A DNA stretch of 64,000 bases from Ursus arctos (GCF_023065955.2 NW_026622863.1:46172177-46236176); one strand, 5' to 3'; shown: positions 39,969 through 52,066, counted from the stretch's first letter. The notes: generated by a model from the letters alone, not told the origin. Numbers and translations are program-made.

Positions 39969-42296
39969 GTGAGCAAGCCGGCTCTAGCCGCCCCCCCCGA
40001 CCGAAACCGGGGAGCACTGGCCCTCCGCCCCCTACTCCTTCGGGTCCCAGGAATCCGGGCCCCAGACACTGGAGTCAGGACCCCTGGTCTCCAATTCGAG
40101 GACTCTGCAGTCTGGACCCTCCGCCCCGTCCTGCTCTGCGATTCAGGAGTCCTGGACCCTTCCCCCACTAGGGCCCCGGAGTCCAGTCCCCCTCGGCCCC
40201 CTTCTTGCTCGGGGGTGGGGGGTGGGGGTCCGGGCTCCATCCCGGTCTACCGCTGATCCGGGGCCGTCCACCAGGACCCTGCTGCCGAAACTGATCCCAT
40301 CCGGCGCGGGCCGTGAGTGGCTGGAGCGGCGCCGCGCGACCATCCGGCCCTGGGGCTCCTTCGTGGACCAGCGGCGCTTCTCGCGGCCCCGCAATCTGGG
40401 CGAGCTGTGCCAGCGCCTCGTACGCAACGTGGAGTACTACCAGAGCAACTATGTGTTCGTGTTCCTGGGCCTCATCCTGTACTGTGTGTGAGTGCCTTAC
40501 CCGCTCCGCACTCTACCCCACCCGCCAGGCCGCGCCCCCACCGGAGAGCCCTGCCCCCACTAGTCGGCCCCGCCCCCACGGGACGGCTCCGCGGGACCTT
40601 TTCACCCAAGGGCCGGCCCCTACTGCCCCATCAGCCTGGCCGGGACACAGCGTGACCAGATGTGACCTGGTCTTGCCTGGCCTCAAGGACGTAGCCTGCT
40701 ATCCATCGGCGTAGGCAGTCAGGGGCCCCCTGGCTGGCTCATTCCCAGCTCCCTGACCGGTGCCTCCCTACCCTTCTCCAGGGTGACGTCCCCCATGCTG
40801 CTGGTGGCTCTGGCTGTCTTCTTTGGCGCCTGTTACATCCTCTATCTGCGCACGTTGCAGTCCAAGTTTGTGCTTTTTGGTGAGAAATCCCCTGTCCAGA
40901 CGGTTCCCTGATCCTTCAAATCCTGGTCTTGGAGCGCAAGCCTTAGACCCCAAACCCCAGTCTGCCCAAGCATAGTTTACACTAGATCCCCCTAACTCGA
41001 TCCATTAAAACCTCAGGCATCTGGTGATGCGCACACCCAGTCTCAGACCCTCCCAGTTGGTATTTCTCAAAGCTAAAGATACCCCAGAACCTACTCCTCA
41101 CCTGTGTCCTGTCCTTTAAACCTACTTTTCCTCGCCTCCGTTCTCCCTCGTCTCTGCAGAAAGCATCAGTTGCAGGTACCCACACTGGACACCAGATGGC
41201 GACCTTACACTGGCCTAGATCTGTGCCCCTGTCCTTTCCCGCTTCCTGGGGTGGGGCCAGAAAGATCTTGGAACTATTCCAAGAGGGAAGCTGCGGTTTG
41301 TGGCTCCTGTGGCCCTAGGCACCACTGGGAGGAAAGAGGGGCCTGAGTCTCCACCCAGAGGAAGTTCAAGGTTCAGAGTGGCAATATGGAAGAGCTGGGA
41401 TCAAACCGGAAGACCTAAGTCAGAGTCCTTCAGAGGCTTGCCCGTTCTGTCCGTGACAGGGGTGGGCTGGCATCTGAGGGGCATGCCAGGCAGGCACAGG
41501 GCATGGAGGGAGCGCCTGGAGCACAGCCACCAGGCATGCAGACCCGATCCTCCGGTCTGCCCCAAGAAGCCAGAAATCTGTATTACTTGTGAAATCACTC
41601 AGTTAATCCAACAGCCGCAAATCAGATTCTTGGGGAACATGGTGGAGACTCAAAAACGCATCCACAGATCGGACTTGGCCATTGGGTGGCCAGTTTGAGA
41701 CCTCTGGTCTATGTGAGTGCAGATGGGAGGAGGAGAGCCATAGTTTGGGGGAGTGGGAGGCGGGGAGCTTCCTAGCAGAAGTGGGGCTGAAGGGCAGTGA
41801 GCATGGTTGGAGGGGGTGTTCTGGTAAGGAAGCTGCGCTCTGTTCGGGTGGGCGGTGGGAACATCAGAGAAGTAGCTGAGGCCAGGGCTTGGGGGGCCTT
41901 GGCATGAGGAGTTTGGACGATCCTGAGGCTCCTGGAGCTTGTGACCCCAGACTGTCGGTGGGGCGTCAGGGCTTACTCGGGGAGAGGGCATGAGTGTTAG
42001 AACAGCTGCCCCAATGCCATCTGCCCCCCAGGCCGAGAGGTAAGCCCAGCCCATCAGTATGCTCTGGCTGGGGGTGTCTCCTTTCCCTTCTTCTGGCTGG
42101 CCGGCGCGGGTTCTGCCGTCTTCTGGGTCCTGGGTGAGTATGGGCTCTGGGTGGGTGGCGGGGAGCAGGGGAGGGAGCATGGCCCTGACCTGTCCATCTC
42201 CCTGCAGGAGCCACCCTCGTGGTCATTGGCTCCCACGCCGCCTTCCACCAGACGGAGGCTGTGGACGGGGAAGAGCTGCAGATGGAGGCTGTGTGA
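39913..42296 (+). CDS. RABAC1: RABAC1 (prenylated Rab acceptor 1, PRA1), complete, gene-level entry
   Basis: Five coding segments (39913-39968, 40275-40487, 40782-40879, 42032-42133, 42208-42296) join in frame to 185 codons plus TGA, the length of human PRA1. The protein is a small membrane protein of Golgi and late endosomes that binds prenylated Rab GTPases and VAMP2 and takes part in handling Rab-GDI complexes. The sequence shows a charged N-terminus (MAAEKDQQKDAEPEG), a conserved cytosolic part (REWLERRRATIRPW and NVEYYQSNYVF), two long hydrophobic hairpins (FLGLILYCVVTSPMLLVA with FFGACYILYL; then YALAGGVSFPFFWLAGAG with VLGATLVVIG), and an acidic C-terminal tail (DGEELQMEAV). No break is seen. 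The promoter looks housekeeping-type. Confidence 0.98.
40275..40487 (+). CDS. RABAC1: RABAC1 exon 2
   Basis: 213 bases, TLLPKLIPSGAGREWLE to LGLILYCV. The donor is placed at GT|gtgagt so that the split Val codon joins exon 3. The intron before it is C-rich and contains residues of the ~38-bp minisatellite type. Confidence 0.96.
40782..40879 (+). CDS. RABAC1: RABAC1 exon 3
   Basis: 98 bases, VTSPMLLVALAVFFGACYIL to SKFVLFG. Completes the first hydrophobic hairpin. Donor TTTTG|gtgaga. Confidence 0.97.
40880..42031 (+). other. RABAC1: RABAC1 intron 3
   Basis: 1.15 kb, no clear interspersed repeat. Contains a CTCF-like match (caccagatggcgac, about 41,191-41,204). Confidence 0.65.
42032..42133 (+). 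CDS. RABAC1: RABAC1 exon 4
   Basis: 102 bases, GREVSPAHQYALAGG to VFWVLG. An internal GAG|gtaagc at 42037-42045 looks like a splice donor; see findings. Confidence 0.96.
42208..42296 (+). CDS. RABAC1: RABAC1 exon 5 and stop
   Basis: 89 bases, GATLVVIGSHAAFHQTEAV, then DGEELQMEAV and TGA at 42294-42296. Confidence 0.97.
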
Positions 42297-42455
42297 GGCG
42301 TATGCGGCCCCTTGGGCCTCCTGAGTCAGCCACCTCGTCCCTGCTCGCCCCTGCCCCGCACGGCCCCGCAGGCCTGGCCAGAGGCCGCCTTCCCATCCCA
42401 AGCCTGGGGAGGGATTCCAGCCGTGGAAATAAAACTGTTACAGTGGTCAGTCAGC
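42297..42455 (+). other. RABAC1: RABAC1 3'UTR and poly(A) site
   Basis: Canonical AATAAA at 42428-42433 followed by a GT-containing stretch (cagtggtcagtc). Short 3'UTR of about 150 bases. Confidence 0.88.
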
Positions 42456-42585
42456 AGATACTCTCCCGGGGTCTTCTGTGGGCCTGGGCAGGGGCATGGG
42501 CAGACTGCAGAGACCAAGATAGAGGGGTCCTCTGGATGGGGGGAATTCAATGAGCAAGATAAATCACTAAAAAGGAGAGGATGGG

Positions 42586-42760
42586 GCATCTGGGTGGCTC
42601 AGCCAGTGAAGGGCCCGGCCCGACTCTTGATCTCAGCTCCGGTCTTCATCTCAGGGTCCTGAGTTCAAGCCCCGGGGTTGGGCTCCACACTGGGCATGGA
42701 GCCTACTTTAAATAAATAAAAATAAATAAGTAAGTAAACAAATAAATAAATACTTTAAAA
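42586..42760 (+). repeat. CAN-SINE
   Basis: Plus orientation, ggggcatctgggtggctc head and an AAAT/AAGT tail; the next SINE is inserted in its tail. Confidence 0.9.
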
Positions 42761-42772
42761 AATACATGATAG

Positions 42773-42963
42773 GGGCGCCTGGGTGGCACAGCGGTTGAGC
42801 GTCTGCCTTCGGCTCAGGGCGTGATCCCAGCGTTATGGGATCGAGCCCCACATCAGGCTCCTCCACTATGAGCCTGCTTCTTCCTCTCCCACTCCCCCTG
42901 CTTGTGTTCCCTCTCTCGCTGGCTCTCTCTCTGTCAAATAAATAAATAAAATCTTAAAAAAAA
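42773..42963 (+). repeat. Young CAN-SINE, bear/panda-like type, nested
   Basis: Flanked by aatacatgatag at 42761-42772 and 42964-42975. The body includes cagcgttatgggatcgag and catcaggctcctccactatg. It sits immediately after the tail of the previous SINE. Confidence 0.95.
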
Positions 42964-42975
42964 AATACATGATAG

Positions 42976-44345
42976 GATGGCAAATGGTGGTAAGTGCTGG
43001 GGGTGGGGGGAGAGTGAACTGGGGTACCCCAGACCACCCCCCGTGTTCAGTGATTTGCTAGAAGGTCTCAGTATCTGGTTGGGCCTACAGCTGTAGTTCA
43101 TCATGAGAGGCTACGAAACAGAATCAGGGAAGGGAAAAGGCACATGGGGCAAAGTCAAGAGAAAGCCAGGCGCAAGCTTCCCAGGGGCCTCCCCCACCCT
43201 GGGCTCCATTCCTCCAGCGGTGAGTGTGGCGGCAGGTATGGGTGTCTGCCAGGGAGGCTCATGAGAGACTGGTGCCCGGGCTCTCTGCTGGGAGGTGGCC
43301 CCATAAGCACCCTCTGGCTAGCATGTAGGGAAATTCCAGACTCCCAGAAAGGAAGGCAGGTGTTCAGCATAAACAATGCCATTTGCACAAACAGTGTAGA
43401 CACAGTGAGTCATTCTCATCGAGGACCGGGGAGAAGCCTTCTGGAATCCAAGTTCCCAAACACCAGCTAAGGGCCAACTATGCCAGCGTCCCTCTCTAAG
43501 GATGGCCTCCCATGTTAACTCTCCTGCATAGAGAAAGTTCTGGAGCTGAGGTACAGGTGAAGGAAGGCCTCCCTGAGCCCGTGCAGATGAGTGAAGGAGC
43601 AGCTGCAGCTCCTTGAGAGGAGAACGTTCTGGTCAGAGGCAGCAGCGGGGCAAAGGCGGGGAGGCTGCATCGTGCCTGGGGAGTGGGGTGAGGACGCAGC
43701 GAGGAAGCCCGGCGGCTGGAGAGGGCTAGTGGGGGAACGTGAAGGATGGACAGGCTTCGGGGAGGGCTTTGGTTCTCCCCCAAGTGACACAACCTGCTTT
43801 TCATTGTAATGTCGAGTCTGCCATGTGGGAGCACTGGCGAAAGAGGAACACGCCAGACAGAACACTAGACAGATAGGATGACAAAGCAGGGCGCCGGGCT
43901 GTGAGAAGCCACTTCAGAGGGGGCTGGTCTGGGAGTGCTCTCTGAGGAGGTGACATTTCAGTGAGCCGGGAGGGACACGGAGGCGGCCACAGGAAGAGCG
44001 GTGGGCGGGGTGGCCTAAGCCAGTCCACAGCACCAAGACCTTGCAATGCAGTCCCCTAGTCTCTCCAACCTCGCTGGTCGTCACCAAAACTCACCCACTC
44101 ACCGGTCATCAAGCAGGGGCTTTACTGAGTGCCCACGGAGTGCTCTGCGTTGTTCTGGAATCCTTCTGCCTCGTGCGGCGACTTGAAACATGGCTGGCCC
44201 GAACTGAGATGTGCCATGAGTGTAAAATCCACACCAGATTTCAAAGACTTAGCAGGAAACGATGTAATGTCTCATTAATAATTCTCTCTACCGGTTATAT
44301 GTTGGAAGGCTAATGTGTTGGATATACTAGGTAAGTTTATTTTTA
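42976..44345. other. Intergenic, old repeats
   Basis: No gene seen. 43,530-44,000 has the wording of the same old mammal-wide repeat as ATP1A3 intron 11 (ggagctgaggtacaggtg, gtgaggacgcagcgaggaag), but the match is weak. The rest looks unique. Confidence 0.45.
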
Positions 44346-44520
44346 AGGACTATTTTTTAAAGATTTTTATTAGAGAGGGAAAGCGAGCATGAGGAGGGGG
44401 AGAGGGAGAAACAGGCTCCCTGCTGAGCAGGGAGCCCGATGCGGGACTTGATCCCAGAACCCTGGGATCATGGCCTGAGCTGAAGGCAGACGCTTAACCA
44501 ACTGAGCCACCCAGACGCCC
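44346..44520 (-). repeat. CAN-SINE, first of three in a row
   Basis: Minus orientation, ends gagccacccagacgccc. Confidence 0.88.
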
Positions 44521-44669
44521 TTATTTATTTATTGGGGGGGGCACCGAGGGAGAGGGGGAGAGAATCTCCAGCAGACTCCCTGCTGAGTGAGGAGCCCCCA
44601 ACCCTGAGATTATGACCTGAGCCGAAATCAAGAGTTGGACACTTAATGGACTGAGCCGCCCAGGTGCCC
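44521..44669 (-). repeat. CAN-SINE, second of three in a row
   Basis: Minus orientation, directly abuts the previous copy; ends gccgcccaggtgccct. Shortened in the middle. Confidence 0.85.
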
Positions 44670-44691
44670 TGTAGGTAAATTTATTATTACC

Positions 44692-44882
44692 ACTTTTTTT
44701 TTTTTACGATTTCATTTATGTATTTGACAGAGAGAGCAAGAGCAGGGGGAGCGGCAGAGGGAGAGGGAGAAGCAGACTCGCCACTGAGCAGGGAGCCCAA
44801 CGTGGGGCTCGATCCCAGGACCCTGGGATCACGACCTGAGCCGAAGGCGGATGCTTAACCAACTGAGCCTCCCAGGCACCCC
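44692..44882 (-). repeat. CAN-SINE, third of three in a row
   Basis: Minus orientation, ends gcctcccaggcacccc. Three same-strand SINEs within 540 bases. Confidence 0.9.
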
Positions 44883-45179
44883 TATTGTGTCCACTTTTTT
44901 CTTCACTTTTTAAAATGTGATTAAGTAGAAAATATAAAGTGACACTATGCCTCATACCCTGAGTCTACTGGACACGCTGGCTGGCATGCTAGAGAAACAG
45001 AAGCCCCGTGAATAGATGAGCCCCTGCCCTCTCCGGGCTCAAATTCAGTGGGAGAGGCCCTCGATACACAAACCAAACAGCCAGCAAAGAGAAAACTCAA
45101 AGCAATAAGCTCGTGAAACCAATAAAAATGGGACTGGGTGAGGCTAGAGAATCGTGGAAGGAGAGGGCTCACTCAGAAT

Positions 45180-45640
45180 AGCAGGCAGGGCCTTGCTGGG
45201 ACAAGGAGATTGCTCCTTGGAAGTCTGGGGGAAGAGTACTCCAGCCAGAGAGAACAGCAAGTGCAAAGGCCCTGGGGTGGGACCTTCTCAGTGACAACGC
45301 AGCATTTGTGACTGTGTGAAGGGAGTGAAGAGAACAGCTATAGGAGATGATGGAGGGGAGGAGGTTGGAACCAGATCTCACAGGACCTGCAAGCCGTTGA
45401 GAAGGTCTTTGGATTTTAGTTTAAGGTAATGTGGACTATGGAATGGTTTTGAACAGTGGGGGTCAGGGCCAGGTGTGAATTTTAGAAATATCGCTTTGGG
45501 ACTGTGTATGGGGATGGGCTAAAGGGAATGGGGCCAGGAAGGATGAGGCAGGGACATGGAGTGGAGAGGACGGACAGGGAAGACAAATTCAGAACAAGTA
45601 GCTTAGTGACTGATGTGCGTGGGAACTGGGAGGGGGCAGG
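45180..45640 (+). repeat. Ancient mammal-wide repeat, family not assigned
   Basis: agcaagtgcaaaggccctgg, then tctttggattttagtttaag and agaaatatcgctttggg are recurring text of a known old repeat, shared with 26,400-26,820. Confidence 0.5.
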
Positions 45641-45748
45641 CAAGGATGAGCCCCAGGCTTCGGTTTCCAGCAAGACCAGAAGACCAGGGGGCCTGGACGG
45701 CTGGGTCCACATTGGTCCCAGTCACCAGGAGCGCACTTCCAGAGGCTG

Positions 45749-45762
45749 CCACCAGAGGGCGG
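45749..45762 (+). promoter_or_regulatory. CTCF-like motif
   Basis: ccaccagagggcgg agrees with the CTCF core consensus at every specified position. Confidence 0.55.
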
Positions 45763-46483
45763 AAAAGTGCTTCCTGCGGACCTTCTCCAGGGAGGGCGCC
45801 AGAGCCCGACTTCTGGGGGATAAAACCTGGGACCCCAGGGCCCAGGCAGGTCCCTGCATCTACAAAAAGACCAGGCTCCCAATCCCACTTCTGGGGTAGT
45901 AGAGGGCGTTTTGCCCGGTGATGGAGACGCCGGTGTTCCCGGGGGAGACAGTCTTCATGCCCATAGGGTGGGTGGTCACTACGTTCAGCTTACACAGCTG
46001 AGCCAGGAAGGAATGTGGTCAGGCTGCCTTGTTCGGAGGTGAGGAGGCCAGGGGCCCAAGGACCAGGACTGAGATCACTGAGGCAAGTGGTTGGCAGCCT
46101 GGGGTTGGGAGGTTGAGAGACTCGGTCCAGAGGCTTAATCTGAGGGTGATTGACTACAGGTCCCTAATTCTGATGTTGGGTTATTGAGATGCCTCAGACC
46201 AGAAGTTTCCATGGGGGTGGTCAAGACGGGAGGCCCATCTCCTGTGCATCCCCCCTCAGTGACCCTGGGTTGAGAGGTTTGGATTGGGGCAACAAAAACA
46301 AGGACTTGGTGTCTCATCAGGGGGACAAAGTTCTGGTCATCTTATTTTGGTGACAGATCCTGGGAGTCTAGTTGACTGGTTGGGAGTGACAAATTGGGGG
46401 TCTGGTTGTCGACTTCATTATTAAAGAGCCTGTGGGTCCAGGTTTGACAAGACAGGGACAAGGGATCTAGTTGTCTAGGGCAG

Positions 46484-46649
46484 GGGCACCTGGGTCGCTA
46501 AGTTGGTTAAGTATCCAGCTCTATTTTGGCTCAGGTCCCGATCTCAGGGTCACGAGATGGGCCCTTGTCGGGTGCCACGCTCAGTGGGGAGTCTGCTTAA
46601 GATTCTCTCTCTCCCTCTGCCCCTCCCCCTGCTCACGCTCACTCAACTA

Positions 46650-46685
<36 letters not shown>

Positions 46686-46707
46686 AAATAAATCTTTAAA
46701 AACAAAG
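46484..46707 (+). repeat. CAN-SINE inserted in the tandem array, with target-site duplication
   Basis: Flanked by tagttgtctagggcag (46468-46483) and tagttgtctagtgcag (46708-46723), i.e. a duplicated piece of an array unit. Contains the unusual segment ctcactcaactatccc. Confidence 0.92.
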
Positions 46708-47421
46708 TAGTTGTCTAGTGCAGAGTGACAGGGCCAGGGAGTGCCTACACCTCATTTTAGGTGTCATATGGGGTGTCTGGTTCTCTTATTGGGGGCGACA
46801 GTTTCCAGTTTAGGGTAACAGAAATTAAGGATCTGTTATCAGCTTTGAGGTGACAGAGACGGGTGGTCATTTGTCCAGCTTCAGGTGATAGAAAAGGGGT
46901 GTGGGTATCTAGTGGCAGATTTGGAGGCATGACCCTGGGAGTCTAGGACCCTGGTTTGGGATGGCAAGATAGGGTGTCCCCTTGGCTGGAGGTGACCTGA
47001 TCGGGGTCTGTTGTCTCCTTGAAGCGGCAGAGACAGGCCACACTGTCCAGCCTGGAGCAGTAGAGCCTGGGGGTCCCGCTGTGCAACTTGGGACAACAGA
47101 GACTGTGGGGTCTCACTGGCTAGTGTGAGGTGACAGCGACCGGGGAATTGCATTTTTTAGTTTGGGGAACGTCTGCTTGTGTAGTTTGCGGTTGGGAACA
47201 AACACAATGGGTCTTGTTCTCAAATTGTAAGTGACCAATTAGGGACTCTTTTGTCTGGTTGGGAGAGACCGGGACTGGAGTTGTTCTGTCAGAGATGGGG
47301 GTCCTTGTCAAGGTCAGGGGGCTGGGGGCTGGGATTCTAAGGTCTAGTTTGGGGAGACAGATGGTCTCTAATTGCTAGGCTGAGACTCCAACGTTTTAAG
47401 GTTTGAGACACCAGGTTGAGC

Positions 47422-47549
47422 GTTTTATTTATTTGAGAGAGAGAGAGAGAGAGAGAGGGATAGTTGAGTGAGCGTGAGCAGGGGCAGGGGCAGAGGGAGA
47501 GAGAGAATCTTAAGCAGACTCCCCACTGAGCGTGGCACCCGACTCAGGG
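47422..47549 (-). repeat. Partial CAN-SINE, inverted near-copy of the one at 46,484
   Basis: Minus orientation, lacking the head. Its reverse complement matches 46,567-46,670 over about 100 bases with one difference, including the rare segment ggatagttgagtgagcg. Confidence 0.88.
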
Positions 47550-47959
47550 ACTAGTTTGGAGCAACAGAAATTGGGGCTCCAGTGATTCTGTCGGGGTGTC
47601 TGAGACTTGTGGCCATCTCATTTGGGATGTCAGATGCACAGGCCAATTGTCCAGTTTGGGGTTTTAGAGACCAAAGGACTGGTTATCTGTTTTGGGGTGA
47701 TGACAGTGGGTTTGGGGCTTTGGCTTGGGGTAGGAGACATTGGGGAGCCACTTGACTAGTTTGAGGCAGCAGACACTACAGGTCTGGTTGCCTAGTTGGC
47801 GTGACAGACTAACTAGGGTCTATTGTTCGGCTTGGAAGGCAGAGATTAGGGACGTGGTCATGATCGCGATTTCAGAGGACTGTGAGGTTTCTTCCTGATG
47901 GGGAGACCAGACACTGGAGATCCAGATGTCTGGTTTTGGACATAAGAAGTGGGGGTTCA

Positions 47960-48160
47960 GGGACACCTGAGTGGCTCAGTTGGTTGAGCGTCTGACTCTT
48001 AATTTCAGCTCAGGTCATGATCTCAAGGTCATGAGACTGAGCCCCTCATTGGGCTCTGCACTCAGCGAGGAGTCTGCTTGAGATTCTCTCTCTCTCTCTC
48101 TCTCTGCCCCTCCCCTTACTCATGCGTGCTCTCTCTCTGTCTCTCTGTAAATAAATATCT
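47960..48160 (+). repeat. CAN-SINE, tail interrupted by the next one
   Basis: Plus orientation, ggacacctgagtggctc head. Its tail resumes at 48,364-48,390 after the next SINE. Confidence 0.88.
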
Positions 48161-48171
48161 TTTTTAAGATT

Positions 48172-48206
<35 letters not shown>

Positions 48207-48363
48207 TTAGAGAGAGAGAGAGTGAGAGAGGGGTGAGGGACAGATGCAGAAGCAGACTCCCCGCTGAGCAGGGAGCCCAATGTGGGGCTCGATCCCGAGA
48301 CCCTGGAGACCATGACCTGAGCCAAAGGCAGATGCTTAACCGACTGAGCCACCCAGGCACCCC
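48161..48363 (-). repeat. CAN-SINE inserted tail-to-tail
   Basis: Minus orientation, with a long (ATTT)n tail on the left and ccaggcacccc on the right. Lies in the tail of the preceding copy. Confidence 0.9.
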
Positions 48364-51300
48364 TAAATAAATAAAATATTTAAAAAAAGAAGAGGGGGTT
48401 CATTTGCCTAGATTGGGGTGGCAGAGAGCAGGATTCTGGGATTTAGGACCTGCCTTGGAGTGACAGAGACGGGGAACTTAGTTGTCCCATTTGGGATGGC
48501 AAAGATTAGGGATCAGTTGTGCACTTCGGGATGAAAGGACAAAGGTTCAAGGGTCTGATTTGGGGTGAATGGGAGTTTGCACGTCTAGTTTGGCACGAGT
48601 GGAATGAGGGGTCTGTTTGTCCAGCTTCGGGCAACAGATGGACGAGAGGACGGCTCGAGGGGCTGCGGGTCCCTGTCTCTAGTTTGAGGTGATACTTCAT
48701 CACTTAGCTGCTCAGCCTGGAATGACAGAGTCTAGAGGTGCTGGCGCCTTGTTTGGGGTCCAGGGTCTGGGGTCAGGCGTCTGGTATTGCAGGACAGAGA
48801 GTAGGTTCCGGGAATATTTGACAGACTGAAGGCGTGGTTGTTGTGGGGAAGAAACCAGGGTCCCAGAGACCATTTGGGTTGACAGACTCTGGAAATCTGG
48901 CTGCCTAGTTTTGTGGGACAGAGAGTAGGGTCCCTGAGGATACTTGGGGTGACAGACTGGGGTCTGGTTGTCTAGTGGTGAGTGACAACCGGGAGGTACT
49001 AAGGAGCGTTTAAGGCAAAGAGACTGGAGGTTTGGCTGTCTAGTTTTATAGGACAGAGACTGGGGTCCCAGGGTGTTTTGGGGTGACAGAGAATGGGGTC
49101 TGGTTGTCTAGTTTGCTGGGATAGTGACTGAGATCTCAGAGTATACTTGGGGTGGAAGAGATTGAGGTCTGCTTGTCTAGTTTTATGGGACAGAAGGTCA
49201 TGTCCCCAGGATGTTCTGGGGTGACAAACCTGTGAAGACTGGAGGTTTGGTTGTATAGACTGGCGGGGGGAGACTGGTGCTCAGCTTGCTAACTTGTGAA
49301 GACAGAGTGACAGCCTTTGTTCACCAAATGTCACATTTGGGGTGACGGAGGCTGTAGGTCTAGTTGTCTGGATAGGGTGACAAACTGTGGCCTTATTTTC
49401 TAGTTTAGGGGGACAGTGACTGAGGCCCTATTGTCCAGTTTGGGTTGACAGTGATGGGGGTTCGGTCATCCAATTGGGGGAGATGGAGACTGGGATCAGT
49501 CGTCTAGGTTGGGGCGATGACACCAGAGGTTGAGGGCCCTGCTTTGGGGCGACACCATGGGGGAGTCAGTCTCTCAGTTCCAGGTGACAGAGACGGCCTG
49601 TCGCTGGGTCTGGGGCCGATTTGTGTGAACAACAGTTCAGTTTAGGTTCAGAGACTGTGAGCCAAGGCATCTAGCTTGGGGTGAAGAGCTGGAGTGCCCA
49701 GGATCTATCTGGGGATGATGGGATGATGGTACGGGGTAACAGGGACTAGGTAGTTTGAAGGAATTGAGATGGGGTCAGCTTGGCTCTTATGGCTGACAGT
49801 AGGAGTGCCTTGCTGGGGGTCTCAGAGACTGGCATCTACTTTGGGGTGACAGACCAGGAGCTCAGTTGTCTAGCCTAGAGAAGCACAGGGTGGGGATCTG
49901 ATGGCCTGATCTGAGCTGATGCTTGGTGTTACAGACACTGTTTTCATAACAAGGGTCCAGTGCTGTTTGGGGCAGTATGACTGGTGTGGGAGCCCCGTTT
50001 CATATGACAGAGATTAGGGTCCAGGGCTCAGCGTGGGGCATTAGGCCAGGAGTCCAGCTTTGTGGGGTGTGGCCACACGGGAGGCCACTGCCTGGCTGGG
50101 GGCAGAGAATGGAGGTGTGGCTGGGGGTACACTCTCTCAGGGGTGCCCTTCTTGGTTTGTGGTGGCAGGAACTGTTGTTCTGGCCTTCTAGTTTGGGTTG
50201 CAGGGCCCAGAGTTCTGGAACCTTCCAAATGCAGCTGACTCTGAGAACGCCTGATGCCTGAGTGCTCCTGCAGTGACTGAGTCAGGGGTTTCCTGCACCC
50301 AGGTACGGGGGTCCCTGGACACATGTAGACTTCAGAGTGGGCTCTCAAGGCTGGGGTCACCTCCGCACACAAGTGTGAAGGTGACAGGCACTGGAGTAGA
50401 GGTACCAATGTGGGGAAAGTTGAGGATGGGGCCTGAATGCTAGGCTGAGGGGTCTCTGAGGCTGGGGCACAATGAGCTGTGGCGCTTTGGGAGGGGGCCT
50501 GGGAGGGGTTTGGCTGTCTTAATTGGACACAACAGGGTCTCGAGGGTCAAAATTCAGTTCAGGGGGCAAATGGTTATGGTGGTTGAGATTCATTGTTGCA
50601 GGTGAGGAAGATGGGGGACCCAGATCCCTCCTTTGGGGAGATGGGATGCTGGGTTTCAGATACTGAATTTGGGGTAACCAGAGTCCCTCCTGCCAAGTTC
50701 TGGGGGTTTGTGAGCCCATGTTCCTGATTTGGGGTGCCTAAAGCCAGGCTCGGTGTCTGTGATAGTGCGGGCTAGCATGGGGACTTCAGGGGCCTCCTGA
50801 GGCTTGCCTTGGCAATGACCGTGGGGCCTAGCTGCCTAGACCAGAAGGGACCGCCCGCCCGTGGAGCTTTGCCTGTCAAGATGGGGACGAGTTAGTCTGG
50901 AGACTCAGCGGTCCCACTGAGAAGGACTGGTTTGGGGGTTGCTAAGACAAGCCATTCAGATGTCTAGTTTAGGGGTGCCCATAGGCTGCCCAGATGTTGA
51001 GGTTGGGATGACTAACTGGGAGTCCAAGTTGTGTGTGAGAGCTGGGACCCAGATGGCCAAGTTGAGCAGTGACTCCCTAGGTCACCGACTATGTCATCCA
51101 ATGTCTCCCTGGGGCGAACTGTCACTGGGGTTCCTCGTACCTGGTTTAGGAGTGATGGCGTTTGGGGTGTTGTTGCCTAGTACAGGGGTGTCTGAGGCTA
51201 ATCAACCCAGGTACCTAGCTAGGGGTGACGGACATGGAGCCTCAGACCTGCGGAGCCTAGATGCCGGGATTAGAAGTGGCTTGAAGTGGGGATCTTGATA

Positions 51301-51966
51301 CCTAGGTCAGGGGTGGACTAACCTTGGGGCCCAGATGCTGAGTTTAGGGTTAACCAACTAGAGGGGTTCTAATGCTTATTTCATTTTGGAGGTGCTGACA
51401 CTGGGGTCCCAGCTGCCCAGGAGCTCAAGGTGTGGTGGTGAAGAGGTTGGAGGTCACTGTCCATGGGGGATCCCAAGGTTTATTTAATGATGACGGTGGC
51501 TGAATGAGCCTTGGGATCTAGTTAACAAATTTGGGGATAACTGTGGGTCTCTGATGCCACAATGGTGGGTAGTTGGTCCGAGATCCAGAAGCCTGGTCTG
51601 CGGAGTACAGGCCAGTGTGGGGCACTTTACTATGGAGGGCCACATCCCTAGTTCGGGGGGCCACTGAGTCTAGAGATACAGAGGCTTGGTTTGGGATAAA
51701 TATGGGGGCCGTATCAGTATCCTGTGGCTTAAAACAGCAGAAATGTATTCTCTCGGAGTTCTGGAGGCCAGAAGTCCAAAATCAAGGTGTTGGCAGGGCC
51801 ATACTCCCTCTGAAGGCTCTAGGGGAAGATCCTTCCTTGTCTCATCCAGCTGCTGGTAGACACAGGCCTTCCAGGGCTTGTGACTGCCGCCCTCCTGCCT
51901 CTCTGTCCCCACATGGCCTTCTCTTCTGTCTGTGTCTTCTCTTCTGCCTCTTAATAAGGACATTCA

Positions 51967-52066
51967 GGGGCGCCTGGCTGGCTCAGTCAGTGGAGCGAGA
52001 GACTCTTGATCTTGGGGTTGTGACGCCCCATGTTGGGTGTGGAGACTGTTTATAAAAAAAAAATCT
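51967..52066 (+). repeat. Short CAN-SINE, first of a tandem pair
   Basis: ggggcgcctggctggctc head and ttgggtgtggagactg body with an A tail. gacattca occurs before it and after the next SINE (52,251-52,262). Confidence 0.88.
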
